In this document: piece after piece, positions 14,595 through 23,318 of the stretch | Numbering within the stretch: the stretch's first letter is position 1 | Layout of the letters: each line of letters begins with the position of its first letter | Source: Bacillus subtilis | GTDB lineage: Bacteria; Bacillota; Bacilli; Bacillales; Bacillaceae_C | Direction of reading: 5' to 3' | NCBI RefSeq assembly: GCF_008764245.1 | Contig: NZ_VTQV01000016.1 | Location: 1-64,000 of the forward strand | Length of the DNA stretch: 64,000 nt | Position numbers and translations under genes: made by a program | Notes under the pieces: model-generated | Databases searched by the model: none | Told to the model about the DNA's origin: nothing | The model's input: the letters and a program-made list of their open reading frames with translations, nothing else

Positions 14595-16826
14595 TCAGTT
14601 ACCCTCTTCTTCTTTTAGTTTTTCCAATTCTTCACGAACCGAATTTGGACTCTTTCTCCGCACTCTTGAAGTAGGAACAGGAGCAACCTTACGCAATTCT
14701 TCTCTCCACGAATTAATCAGGCGATCAGGAACATATTTATTCGCAATGGTTAAAAACCTTTCTGCAATATTCATGGGCAAACGCAATTCGTATACCATAT
14801 AACTCATCAAGTGTAAGAAAGTCCAATCGTCAAATTCCTCTACGTAAGGAAACTTTCTACTTGATTGAGACACAAATGTAAGGAACATACGCTTCATATT
14901 TTGATATTCTTCACTTGGCATAATATCGATCATCGGAACATACATATCACCTTCACCTTTAGCCGTAAATACAATTCGAGATAAATCTAAATCATGGTAG
15001 GTAGTTGACATTAAAGGCAGATCTAATATTGATTTACTATTATCAAAATCATCCGCCAAATACTCCCATCGGAATTTATGCGCTGTCACACCTGTGTTAA
15101 ATATAGGTTTTGGAACAATTTTTCTTCTTTTATTATCCTGCCTTTTGTTCGCTCGAACGACCACTGACTCACCCTCTTTTAATTGCATGAGTTCATCAGG
15201 CATCATAAGGGGTCTTTCCTTAACTGCTTCACTATGCGACTTATCCATTGATAGCAGTTTTCCACTTCGGCTAATATCTGTTATGGTTTTCGTTCCGATT
15301 AATGCGCTATACTGTTCGGCTGTTTGTTTATCTTTCGTTAGGATATAAATTTGATTGGAACAGTTTCCGATAATCGTATCTGCCTCATCCCCATATTGGG
15401 ATTTTATTTGAGAATACGCTTGAACGACTAGGTGAAAACGAAACCCTCTACCTGCTCCTACCGTAACCATTCCAGCCATACCTTCAATAGTAGGCATGTT
15501 TCCAAACTCATCAAGCAAGAAATGAACATGTCTTTTCATTTTTCCCGATGGACTCATTGTTGCTTTTTCAGCATTCACTCGGTATAACTGACTCACGAAA
15601 ATACTAGCTAAAACATGGTTTGACTGGTCATAATCAGGAGTAACCATGAATATAGCAACAGGTTTATCACCAAAACCAACATCCGTTAAATCCAAACTGT
15701 TATAACTCGTCAATTTTGCATTAGGCTCTAACGTAAAAATTTGCAATTTAGACATAGCAGTTGTAAAGATACTTCCCCGTGTATTTCCACCTGCAAAGTT
15801 ACTTGTCGCATACATATTTTTAGCAGGTGTATTATCTTCTCTTGCTTGGAAAAATTCATCTAATGCATTTGTTCCACTTTCTTCATCGTTATCACTACCT
15901 TTGCTGGCCAGGAAGTTGGCAACAGAATACATATTAACTTTTTCTTCCTTGCCCGTTTTAACAGCATCTTCCGTAATCGCTAATATGATTGCTGTCACTA
16001 AAGAGATTGCACAGTCATTCCAAAACGGATCTTTTGCATTGGGATCGTGATATAAACTAAAAGCAATACTATTGGCATATTGTTGTGCTAAGCTCGGATT
16101 ACCTTTCTTCCAAGCATCTACAACTAATTGTAACGGATTAAATCCCATACCCATGTGTTGTTGGATTAAATTAAAAACATGTACATCATACCCACGATTC
16201 TTTAATGTTTCATAAGAAGCCCCCGCAAGCTCCCCCTTTGGGTCATTTACTACCAAGGATGGTTTATCTTTCGCCCGACTCAAAACGTCTATCATAGGGA
16301 AAACAAAAGTTTCACCTTTTCCGGATCGGGTAATTCCAATAACCATAGTATGAATTGGACCTTCGTCAATCAACAATCTATATGGTCTGTACTTCTCTTG
16401 CAGTCCTGAAATGATTACTCCACCACTACCGTCATACTCTTCTTTCTTAGCAGGTATAATTTTATATTGCTTTTTTAGTTCTTTTACCTTCTCAAATTCA
16501 CTAGTACCATGTTGTCCTTTATTTAGGCTGTCATAGTTCATTTTGATGTTATAGATAAACTTGATTAACCCGATTCCAAGAACAAAATAAAATGCAATAT
16601 AAAATTCTATTATTTTAGGTTGAAAAACAAACACGCTTTGCCAATTTAATGAAAATGAAATATTTTCATCGGGATTATCCATCATTGTTACAAGGACTTT
16701 GCCTACTTCTTGCAAAAAAGCCAGCAAAAAATTTGCAACAAAAAACGAAAGAAATAATATCACAAGAATAATTACCGCAATGGTTTTTTTGCTCGTATAC
16801 TTTTCAAAGAATTCACTTTCCCTCAT
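14595..16826 (-). CDS. VirD4/TraG-type coupling protein
   Basis: The product has 743 residues. Two N-terminal transmembrane helices (about 15-38 and 70-92) are followed by the P-loop domain: Walker A GITRSGKGETF (about 168-178), and VHFLLDEFGNMP (about 425-436) as Walker B. Further conserved segments are VVNDPKGELAG and SQIKSQYGDEADTIIGNCSN. The C-terminal part is charged and helical. The protein feeds the relaxase-DNA complex to the type IV channel as a hexameric DNA pump. Its presence shows that the element was conjugative. The ATG lies one base beyond the previous stop, immediately after a terminator. Confidence 0.92.
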   Translation of the reverse strand: MRESEFFEKYTSKKTIAVIILVILFLSFFVANFLLAFLQEVGKVLVTMMDNPDENISFSLNWQSVFVFQPKIIEFYIAFYFVLGIGLIKFIYNIKMNYDSLNKGQHGTSEFEKVKELKKQYKIIPAKKEEYDGSGGVIISGLQEKYRPYRLLIDEGPIHTMVIGITRSGKGETFVFPMIDVLSRAKDKPSLVVNDPKGELAGASYETLKNRGYDVHVFNLIQQHMGMGFNPLQLVVDAWKKGNPSLAQQYANSIAFSLYHDPNAKDPFWNDCAISLVTAIILAITEDAVKTGKEEKVNMYSVANFLASKGSDNDEESGTNALDEFFQAREDNTPAKNMYATSNFAGGNTRGSIFTTAMSKLQIFTLEPNAKLTSYNSLDLTDVGFGDKPVAIFMVTPDYDQSNHVLASIFVSQLYRVNAEKATMSPSGKMKRHVHFLLDEFGNMPTIEGMAGMVTVGAGRGFRFHLVVQAYSQIKSQYGDEADTIIGNCSNQIYILTKDKQTAEQYSALIGTKTITDISRSGKLLSMDKSHSEAVKERPLMMPDELMQLKEGESVVVRANKRQDNKRRKIVPKPIFNTGVTAHKFRWEYLADDFDNSKSILDLPLMSTTYHDLDLSRIVFTAKGEGDMYVPMIDIMPSEEYQNMKRMFLTFVSQSSRKFPYVEEFDDWTFLHLMSYMVYELRLPMNIAERFLTIANKYVPDRLINSWREELRKVAPVPTSRVRRKSPNSVREELEKLKEEEGN

Positions 16827-17717
16827 TCATCCACCCTCTCTTTCCGAGACAAAAAAATCACCCTGTGTTTTTTCACAGCGTGATTTACCTACGATATTTT
16901 CCTTTTCTCTACTGTTCATTAAAGAATGTTTAAATTCAGGAAACGTTTTATATTTATCTATTTTAGGCACTGGATCAGGTATGATTCGAGCATTAACATG
17001 CTTCATAAGGATGTGAAATTTTTCATCTTCACGCAACCATTCACTTACCTTTTTATTTCCACTCCAATCATGCACTATTTTTTGCAACGGTTTTTTTGTT
17101 GCTATATTGTAATCATATATTTTTCCTTTTTTATTAAATAAGACACCAAAAATAGACGTTCTTCCCTTTTTTTCGAGTAATTGGATTTTATGAATCCTCA
17201 AAGGGGTATCCTGAATGAATTCATATATATTTTCATTACTTCCGTGACAATAAAAAAATCCTAGTTTTTCGGCAACTAGGTTTTCTTTATAACGTTCTAT
17301 TATATGTTTATAATCTAAATTGGAAGCTTCCAAAAATTCTTTGTACCAATCTTCATTCTTGAACTTTTCATACACTTGTAAAACTTCCAATTTTGTCTGA
17401 TAAGGAAAAACATCAAGTGTAGAAGTGATCCTGTCTCTTTTTATTTCAATTATATTGTTTGTTTTTATGACCCCATATAACGGTTTATCGTTATAAACAA
17501 TCCCTTTTGGAACTCGAACTTCATCACCCAACTCTTTATAATCAGGCTTTTCTGTCCTCCCCCCCTTGGATGTTATTCTCACTGCAAAAACACTATTGTT
17601 TTTCTTGTTATATCCTAATACCATTGCAGGTCTTGGTTTGTGATGATCTTTATTCTTTGAAAAAAAGTCATAATACCTAATTAAATCTCCCGACTTATAG
17701 TAATGTCTAAAACTCAT
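16827..17717 (-). CDS. Uncharacterised protein with a PemK/MazF-like N-terminus
   Basis: The product has 296 residues. Residues 8-60 (GDLIRYYDFF..., KPRPAMVLG, VFAVRITSKGG) have the look of the MazF/PemK fold: a G-D-x-I/V start, R-P-A-M-V-L, then a strand ending in a TS/T motif. This is not a certain match, and the protein is about 2.5 times longer than MazF. The remaining 200 residues are unrecognised. No antitoxin partner is evident. The last 20 codons overlap a strong terminator and the stop is one base from the virD4 start, so the C-terminus may be a recent read-through extension. A second terminator-like hairpin lies in mid-gene. Confidence 0.5.
   Translation of the reverse strand: MSFRHYYKSGDLIRYYDFFSKNKDHHKPRPAMVLGYNKKNNSVFAVRITSKGGRTEKPDYKELGDEVRVPKGIVYNDKPLYGVIKTNNIIEIKRDRITSTLDVFPYQTKLEVLQVYEKFKNEDWYKEFLEASNLDYKHIIERYKENLVAEKLGFFYCHGSNENIYEFIQDTPLRIHKIQLLEKKGRTSIFGVLFNKKGKIYDYNIATKKPLQKIVHDWSGNKKVSEWLREDEKFHILMKHVNARIIPDPVPKIDKYKTFPEFKHSLMNSREKENIVGKSRCEKTQGDFFVSEREGG
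16851..16886 (-). terminator. Terminator just before virD4, inside the end of the upstream gene
   Basis: A 13-base stem with a single G-G mismatch (AAATCACGCTGTG / CACAGGGTGATTT), a loop of six A and seven U follow on the minus strand. It overlaps codons for the last 20 residues of the upstream protein and ends about 25 bases before the VirD4 start. Confidence 0.8.
17252..17280 (-). terminator. Terminator-like hairpin inside a coding region
   Basis: A 7-bp perfect stem (CCTAGTT / AACTAGG) is followed by A and then seven U on the minus strand, in the middle of the PemK-like gene. Confidence 0.55.
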
Positions 17718-17729
17718 AGTCCACCTTCT

Positions 17730-18011
17730 TTACTGATGTTCCATCGAGTTTAACCAATCTTCATAATCTTCATCTTCAATAACATACTGATCAACTAGGT
17801 AAATCATATCAATGCCACGCATTTTATTTTTTTCTTTGAGAACCTCTAATGCTTTTTCAACATAGTGCAACAAATCTTCGTCTATAAGCATTTCTTCTTG
17901 TATTTGTTTTGCTGTTTTTCCTTCTATCGAATAATTTTTCAAGAAATCTAAAGAACGAGTGTACTCTAAATATGCATCTTTGCTTGAAAAATCATTTCTT
18001 GTTTTCAACAC
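17730..18011 (-). CDS. Small uncharacterised acidic protein
   Basis: The product has 93 residues, with no membrane segment, and is helical and acidic at the C-terminus. GTG 18011 is preferred because GGGGG lies six bases upstream; an ATG further up (18044) has no ribosome site. It contains GKTAKQIQEEMLIDEDLLHY, which could be a small HTH. It lies 12 bases before the PemK-like gene and could conceivably be its antitoxin partner, which is only an inference from size, charge and order. Confidence 0.5.
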   Translation of the reverse strand: MLKTRNDFSSKDAYLEYTRSLDFLKNYSIEGKTAKQIQEEMLIDEDLLHYVEKALEVLKEKNKMRGIDMIYLVDQYVIEDEDYEDWLNSMEHQ

Positions 18012-18077
18012 ATAAATCCCCCTTTTAAAAAAAGAGTATATCACTTTATTTTAGCAACCTTCCTATAATTCAGCAAT

Positions 18078-18434
18078 TCATCTTCTTGCTACAGACACAA
18101 CATTATTCGTACTTAAATTCTCTTCGCCACGAACATTTTTGTATTTATAATCAAAATCAATGATGATTGTTTCTCCGAATGGTCGCTTACCATGAACCGG
18201 CACTCCTGAATCGTTTTTAAACGTTATAGTATATCCTTTGTCATTCAAGTTTCGCACTATATTGTTCACCTTATCGGTCACTCCGCCTTCTTCCTTTACT
18301 ATGGAAGTAACCTCTGTAGTAATTTTCATAAAAGCGTGTTGATGCACGCTTCCTATACCTACTTGTAAAAATATAGGTACAATAAATGCGATAAAAATCG
18401 CCATTGAAAAGATAGCCCCTTTTATCTCACTCAA
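18078..18434 (-). CDS. Pseudopilin-like (TadE/DUF4320-like) protein
   Basis: The product has 118 residues. MSEIKGAIFSMAIFIAFIVP at the N-terminus has the same K-G-A-I plus hydrophobic layout as the 59-residue pilin, suggesting a class III signal. The outer domain has beta strands (YTITFKNDSGVPV, TIIIDFDYKYK). This fits TadE/DUF4320-type minor pilins. Start TTG 18434 with GGGGGG upstream. With the neighbouring 140-residue protein it could form the minor pilins of the Tad-like machine. Confidence 0.6.
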   Translation of the reverse strand: MSEIKGAIFSMAIFIAFIVPIFLQVGIGSVHQHAFMKITTEVTSIVKEEGGVTDKVNNIVRNLNDKGYTITFKNDSGVPVHGKRPFGETIIIDFDYKYKNVRGEENLSTNNVVSVARR

Positions 18435-18450
18435 TGATTTTTACCCCCCT

Positions 18451-18762
18451 TTACAAATGTTGGTTAACAAAACTCTCAATAAATTCATTCATATTTCTAA
18501 AGAAACTTTCTTCATCTTCTACATGTACTTCATAAGAGAACACCTTATTTTTTCCAACATTTTGTGTAACTACTGATGCACCACAAAAAACAAATACTGG
18601 AACAACTTTTGCTACGAAGAACGCCCTTTTAAGTTTATTTACATCAACGTCTAATTTATTTTCTAACAACTCTACTAATGAACCATTGTAAAAGTTGACA
18701 GTAGATTTTCCATCTTCTAAGAAATAAAAGTTTGCTATCGTTTTCATTTTAAAATCCCCCAT
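18451..18762 (-). CDS. Uncharacterised 103-residue protein of the transfer operon
   Basis: Its central stretch VVPVFVFCGASVV is hydrophobic but short. The C-terminus is acidic. The ATG overlaps the preceding stop region (TAAATG) with AGGAG upstream. A second ATG (MKTIANF) four codons later also has a ribosome site. I recognise no family. Position between two pseudopilin-like genes suggests a pilus accessory function. Confidence 0.5.
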   Translation of the reverse strand: MGDFKMKTIANFYFLEDGKSTVNFYNGSLVELLENKLDVDVNKLKRAFFVAKVVPVFVFCGASVVTQNVGKNKVFSYEVHVEDEESFFRNMNEFIESFVNQHL

Positions 18763-19185
18763 TTACTCTCCTAATTGATTTATAGCTAAATGCCTTTCAG
18801 AAGTGGCTTTTACTTCTCCTTTTTCATTAACATATTGAATCCGAAATTGAACACTTCTAATTTCCTTATCAACGTTAGTTACTTGTCCATTTTTATCAAA
18901 GAAAACATAGTCAAAATGAATATCATAAGGATGATTTTTTTGTACAGAAACTATTTTCGCTGTCAAATTCGCTATCAATTCATCTTTATCAAAAAACTGC
19001 TCATTGACTTTTCCATTTTCATTCATTTCACTTCTTATTGTTCCAGCACTTATCGTATCTGCTAACACTTCAATATCTGTTACAGTGTTTGTATTTATGT
19101 TTTGTATTGATGAAGCATAGGCAATCCCTAAAACAAGTGCTATTACTAAAATGGATGCAAATATCCATTTTAACGGTGACATCAT
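18763..19185 (-). CDS. Membrane-anchored pseudopilin-like protein
   Basis: The product has 140 residues. One N-terminal transmembrane helix (about 6-25) is followed by an extracellular domain with alternating strands (HPYDIHFDYVFFDKNGQ, EIRSVQFRIQYVNEKGE). Size and plan match minor pilins or TadE/TadF-like proteins. It begins a block of short genes immediately after the primase terminator. Ribosome site GGGGTGG upstream of ATG 19185. The exact role is not known. Confidence 0.5.
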   Translation of the reverse strand: MMSPLKWIFASILVIALVLGIAYASSIQNINTNTVTDIEVLADTISAGTIRSEMNENGKVNEQFFDKDELIANLTAKIVSVQKNHPYDIHFDYVFFDKNGQVTNVDKEIRSVQFRIQYVNEKGEVKATSERHLAINQLGE

Positions 19186-19223
19186 ACTCGTACCACCCCT
19201 TTTTCACGCCGAACTAATGCACA

Positions 19224-19252
19224 TAAAAAAGGCTATCCATTCAATAACCTTT
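19224..19252 (-). terminator. Terminator after the primase-like gene
   Basis: A 9-bp stem (AAAGGTTAT / ATAGCCTTT, one G-U) and six U follow on the minus strand, between the primase-like gene and the pseudopilin block. Confidence 0.7.
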
Positions 19253-19287
19253 AATAAATGTGATTAATTCAAATTTTAATAACTAAA

Positions 19288-20739
19288 CTATCGAAAAAAT
19301 TCTTTCCCCCGTGCCATTTTCTTATCTCGCTTTTCAAAAGCTGAAAGTGTTTCAAGAAACTTTCTTTTAAATTCTCTATCATTTCTCCTTAAAAAGTCGT
19401 ATAGATTTTTCACATAAGGGGGTTCCGCTTGATTAGGGTAATCAAATTGACGATACTCTAAATCTAATGCCTTTATCACATTTGTTACATTTTTAAATTC
19501 TCTGTCGAGATTATCAGGAAAAGCTCCGACTATCTGTTTTCCTCTCAACAATTGCTCATTTTCCAGAATAAACTCTGTAATTTCAGCACAACGATTTCCT
19601 CTATTGTTTTCTAATGCAACAACTCCTACATTTGAATCAATCGCCTTAAAAGATACTGCATCCAATCGTGAATTGCAGATTACAACTGTTTCTGCATCAT
19701 GTTCTACATCTATTAGATCACGGCTGTTTTGGTTAAAAGATTGTTTTACTTGGTGAAATTTTTCCTTGAAGCCAACTCTATTCTCGTTTAATAATTCGTT
19801 GGAATCGGTTATCCCATTGGGATATAAGAATATCTGATAATGGAAAATATCATTTTCTTCTAACGCTGTCATTATTTCAGCATTTGCCCTCCAACCAGCA
19901 ACATCATCATCCATTGCCAAAACAATGTCCTTGTCTTGAAATAATCGTTTCTTTCGACTAATAAAATCTTTAATATTTCTCGTTTTAGCACTACCTGTCA
20001 ATGCGATAAACCCCACACTAGGATCAATTTCTCTAAAACTTAATCCATCCAATACTGCTTCTGTTATAACGAGTGTTTTAGATTGGTTAGGTAGAGAAAT
20101 AAAAAAATCCCTCGTTTCTTTTGAAGGATTTACAATTAATTGTATTTCTTTAGGTTCAATATTCGGTTCAATGCTGGAACGCAATAATATTCGATCAACA
20201 TTATTGTCTTGCCCATATACTGGAAACACTAAATTCCGTTTACACATCCATTCATTTTTTGAATAATCTTTACCAAGTAAAGGCTCCATCTTACTAAACA
20301 AAAAAGCCACAAATTTTTCATTTTTAAAATCGACAATAAACTCTTTGGCAATATCTTTTGATATGCCACGATAACCATTATCGAGTGCTTCGCTCTCGAA
20401 ATATTTTTGAACATGCTTAAATACTTTATTTGTCCAATTTAATGCTTCAACTTGTTTTTCCGTTAATTCAGGATATTCTTCATGTATTTTCTGTTTTTTA
20501 TATGAAGCTTCGCTTACTTTTTCCTTGAATTGCAATATCATCCTTTCACCACAGAAGTTTTCACGGTTGCATTGAATAAAATTTAGATTGTTTTTATAAA
20601 TAAAAGCTTCATTTCTTTGACATTCAGGACATGTACATAAAAAATAACGCCCTTTATCTTGAGCGTTAAGTTCATTGAGTGCATCCTCTATCGTTTTAAA
20701 CGTTAATTTCTTCTGCGCTTTCCAACTCTTCCTCATCAT
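19288..20739 (-). CDS. Primase-like protein with zinc finger and two Toprim repeats
   Basis: The product has about 483 residues. A zinc finger near the N-terminus has CTCPEC...CNRENFC. The first Toprim domain has LVITEAVLDGLSF (catalytic Glu) and VLAMDDDVAG (DxD), about residues 235-305. A second copy about 120 residues later reads VVICNSRLDAVSF with the Glu changed to Asn and GAFPDNLDRE in place of DxD, so it is degenerate. This suits a plasmid primase acting after single-strand entry. ATG 20739 has AAGGG upstream; it still overlaps the end of the previous gene by 44 bases. A terminator follows. Confidence 0.75.
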   Translation of the reverse strand: MMRKSWKAQKKLTFKTIEDALNELNAQDKGRYFLCTCPECQRNEAFIYKNNLNFIQCNRENFCGERMILQFKEKVSEASYKKQKIHEEYPELTEKQVEALNWTNKVFKHVQKYFESEALDNGYRGISKDIAKEFIVDFKNEKFVAFLFSKMEPLLGKDYSKNEWMCKRNLVFPVYGQDNNVDRILLRSSIEPNIEPKEIQLIVNPSKETRDFFISLPNQSKTLVITEAVLDGLSFREIDPSVGFIALTGSAKTRNIKDFISRKKRLFQDKDIVLAMDDDVAGWRANAEIMTALEENDIFHYQIFLYPNGITDSNELLNENRVGFKEKFHQVKQSFNQNSRDLIDVEHDAETVVICNSRLDAVSFKAIDSNVGVVALENNRGNRCAEITEFILENEQLLRGKQIVGAFPDNLDREFKNVTNVIKALDLEYRQFDYPNQAEPPYVKNLYDFLRRNDREFKRKFLETLSAFEKRDKKMARGKEFFR

Positions 20740-21730
20740 CAACCATTCCCTTATCAATGTTCGAGTCTTTCGGAAGTGTTTCTTCTTTTCTCTTCTCAAT
20801 TACTTCAAAGAAATTCTTAACAACAGGGCTAAAAATTAATGATTTTACCATGTCATCATTTTTAATCGCAAAACCACCAAAAAGTATATCATCGTATTTT
20901 TCATAAAATGACTGGATTAACTCATTGCTCAATCGGTAAGCTTCATCGAAACTTTGCGTTTTTGCAAAAGTAGAAAATAAATAGTCCTGCATTTCTTGAA
21001 AAGGTTCATACCTTGGATAAATAGCCCGAATCCTAGATTTTGGAACAGATTCATAATGCGCTATCAGATAGTTTTTAAATCTATTAAAGTTCTCATCGTT
21101 CCCTAACCAAGTAATGACTCTTACCCTTAAAAAGTCAGACCAACTACCTTCATATTCTTCATGATCCTGCTCTGATAATTCGTCATATGTTTGTTTAACT
21201 ATGATTTGAAAGGACTCTTTTATAGAACCCATAATCACCTCTAATTCTGAATAAAATCCAGAAGATATATTTACGAAAATCCCATCAAACAAATCTTTTA
21301 GTCTCTCAAGCCTTAACAACAAAGGAAAGGGATCATTTTTGGGATTCCCCATATATTGGTCAAACCGGATAACAAAGGCTTTAAATTCCCTGTGTACCAT
21401 TAACTCTCGTTCTTTAGAAGCATATTCGTTAATCTTATTGATATATTTATTTTTAAGATCTTCTTCCCACTCTTTATGCTCCAATATCGTTTGTTTTAAC
21501 TGTTCTTCCAAGGATTGGCCGTTTTCAAATCGAACGGATGAGATAATCAACTGTTTCCCATCGACCCAACACTCAAACCCCTTTGGACTGGACACCCTCT
21601 TTTCATTTGTTAATCGAACCTTTATTTTTTCAACAATGGATTCAGCTTCACTCAAATAATAGTTTCTAGTTTCGTCTATTTCATTAAACACTTCACCATC
21701 ATCAATAAAACGGATCATTAACTCTCTCAC
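20696..21730 (-). CDS. Uncharacterised helical protein upstream of the primase
   Basis: The product has 344 residues, soluble, mostly helical, with charged coil-like segments and an acidic C-terminus (DDEEELESAEE). No motif is recognised. GTG 21730 has GGGGG seven bases upstream. Its 3' end overlaps the start of the primase-like gene, a strong sign that both products are made together, perhaps in DNA processing. It is not a recognisable relaxase: no HUH motif is present. Confidence 0.5.
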   Translation of the reverse strand: MRELMIRFIDDGEVFNEIDETRNYYLSEAESIVEKIKVRLTNEKRVSSPKGFECWVDGKQLIISSVRFENGQSLEEQLKQTILEHKEWEEDLKNKYINKINEYASKERELMVHREFKAFVIRFDQYMGNPKNDPFPLLLRLERLKDLFDGIFVNISSGFYSELEVIMGSIKESFQIIVKQTYDELSEQDHEEYEGSWSDFLRVRVITWLGNDENFNRFKNYLIAHYESVPKSRIRAIYPRYEPFQEMQDYLFSTFAKTQSFDEAYRLSNELIQSFYEKYDDILFGGFAIKNDDMVKSLIFSPVVKNFFEVIEKRKEETLPKDSNIDKGMVDDEEELESAEEINV

Positions 21731-21764
21731 AGACACACCCCCTTTAAATTAAAAAGCCAAACTT

Positions 21765-22424
21765 TCAGCCTTGATGACTTATACCCTCTTTAACTGATTT
21801 TCTTTTTAACCTAAAATATCTCTTACGCCCCTCCACTTTCGTTTCACACCAATCTTTATTCCAGTGTGCTTGTAGGGTAGCCATAACTGATGGTTTTGGA
21901 TTAGAGTAGTGAGTTTGAACCTGTTCTAAGATTTCATCTACTGTCATCCAACCTTCATTACTACGACGGAACCTTAAACAATCTTTTATGTTGTCAATCG
22001 TAATCGAGTATTCAGTAACACCCTCGCCACTTTTTACTCCACCAGTCGTAAGACGATGATGAGGTAAAACATAATCTCTTAATGACCTGCTGGGTTTATG
22101 CCTTTTTCCCCAGGAATGTACATATGCACAATTTTCATCAATATAAATGACCCCTATACCGTCTTGTTTTAGGTATCTAGTTGCCACTCTATTTCCATTT
22201 GTTTTGGGCTTTGGGATAGCAATAAACACATAGTCGGCTAATCCTATTGCGTTCTGGGCTTGTTCAATCAGCTTCCAAGTAAGTTTTCTTTTCATCTCAA
22301 CAACAATGCCATATGAGTTGCCAAGACCAACTACATCGAAGTTTGCTACTTCAGCATAGACTTTACAGTACATTTTTTCTTCCAGTAGCTTTTTAACAGG
22401 CTCAAACAAATCTCTTTCTTTCAT
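21765..22424 (-). CDS. PD-(D/E)XK nuclease-like protein with winged helix
   Basis: The product has 219 residues. FDVVG followed by GIVVEMKRK gives the D...E-x-K pattern of PD-(D/E)XK nucleases in the first 50 residues, with a helix (IEQAQNAIGLADYVFIAIP) as in restriction-like and Holliday-junction resolvase folds. The C-terminal third (WMTVDEILEQVQTHY, ...RYFRLKRK) looks like a winged helix. It could cleave or protect DNA during transfer, or be a defence nuclease. ATG with GAGGGGTGG upstream. It is probably co-transcribed with the primase. Confidence 0.55.
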   Translation of the reverse strand: MKERDLFEPVKKLLEEKMYCKVYAEVANFDVVGLGNSYGIVVEMKRKLTWKLIEQAQNAIGLADYVFIAIPKPKTNGNRVATRYLKQDGIGVIYIDENCAYVHSWGKRHKPSRSLRDYVLPHHRLTTGGVKSGEGVTEYSITIDNIKDCLRFRRSNEGWMTVDEILEQVQTHYSNPKPSVMATLQAHWNKDWCETKVEGRKRYFRLKRKSVKEGISHQG

Positions 22425-22492
22425 CGAACCACCCCTCTACAACACCCCTGTTCAATATCGTTTTAGAATAGCTATCATTTCATCGGATTAAT

Positions 22493-22696
22493 TTAAATCT
22501 CTTTAAAATCCATTTTTTTCGCTAACCACTCCAACTTTATTTTAAGAAGGAAATTAGATAAATGAGTAGTTTTTTTTCCATGCAAAAGATTAAATAAATC
22601 GAATCCTCCAACTAATACAATGATTAATGACAAAAGAGCAATTCCTATAGAAATCAAATAAGCTATAAAATAACCAGCTAAATTTAAATATTCCAT
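22493..22696 (-). CDS. Small membrane protein
   Basis: The product has 67 residues, with one long or two short hydrophobic helices (about 7-32) and a positively charged C-terminus (KIKLEWLAKKMDFKEI). I recognise no family. It lies among VirB2-like and other short genes of the transfer operon and probably belongs to the membrane machinery. Confidence 0.5.
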   Translation of the reverse strand: MEYLNLAGYFIAYLISIGIALLSLIIVLVGGFDLFNLLHGKKTTHLSNFLLKIKLEWLAKKMDFKEI

Positions 22697-22722
22697 TAAT
22701 ACACCTCTCCCTATCTTTCACC

Positions 22723-23061
22723 CTAATCTCGGTTCTCTGCCGTTTCTTCTAACCGCAGTGGAAAAAAATTAATAATTGTTACATTATTCACCTTATATTC
22801 CTCTTCTATTAGTTTTTGTAAACTCCCCACTTGATTAACATTAATAATATAATCGCTCATGATTACTTCCGCATTACCCATACCTCTTGAATGGTAATAA
22901 GATACAAAATATACTATGTCATTTCCCTGCATATCTTCTTGAATTATATCTTCTTGAATTGTTTTATCAATGCTATTTGTTTGATTACTCATCAAAATCC
23001 ACCTCATTAAATTAATAATTATAATTAAAAAGAGAGTGATATAAAGTGGAACCCACTTCAT
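22723..23061 (-). CDS. Membrane-anchored 112-residue protein
   Basis: The product has one N-terminal helix (about 6-24) and a predicted external or periplasm-like domain of about 85 residues (VYFVSYYHSRGMGNAEVIMS is only approximate in topology). No known family. ATG follows GAGGGTGAT with five-base spacing. It lies 17 bases after the VirB2-like gene. Confidence 0.5.
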   Translation of the reverse strand: MKWVPLYITLFLIIIINLMRWILMSNQTNSIDKTIQEDIIQEDMQGNDIVYFVSYYHSRGMGNAEVIMSDYIINVNQVGSLQKLIEEEYKVNNVTIINFFPLRLEETAENRD

Positions 23062-23077
23062 ATCACCCTCACCAATC

Positions 23078-23311
23078 TTAGAAACCTACTACTCTACCGC
23101 CCAACCATGATACGAGATATGTTGCTAAATAAACAATTCCAAATCCAATAGCAACGTTAATCATCCACCCCGTATACATTTCCTTTTTTTGTGGGTCTTT
23201 TGCAAAAGTCCACAATAATCCAATAACAACAAGAATTAAGCCTGCCAAAACAGGTGCGACAGGCTTAATTCCGTTCGTGATATTTGTAATTGTCCTGATG
23301 ACCTCATTCAT
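23078..23311 (-). CDS. VirB2/TrbC-like two-helix membrane protein
   Basis: The product has 77 residues, with hydrophobic helices at about 17-37 and 48-70 separated by a short charged turn (KDPQKKEMYTG). This is the plan of VirB2/TrbC-type pilin subunits, which polymerise into the conjugation channel. It is clearly distinct from the single-helix pilin-like gene next door. AGGGGTG precedes the ATG. Function inferred from topology and context. Confidence 0.58.
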   Translation of the reverse strand: MNEVIRTITNITNGIKPVAPVLAGLILVVIGLLWTFAKDPQKKEMYTGWMINVAIGFGIVYLATYLVSWLGGRVVGF

Positions 23312-23318
23312 CCATTAA

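Noticed and set aside
20739-20799. Upstream start of the primase-like protein at 20799
   Set aside because: It would add about 60 bases to the overlap with the upstream gene and has no ribosome site; ATG 20739 has AAGGG.
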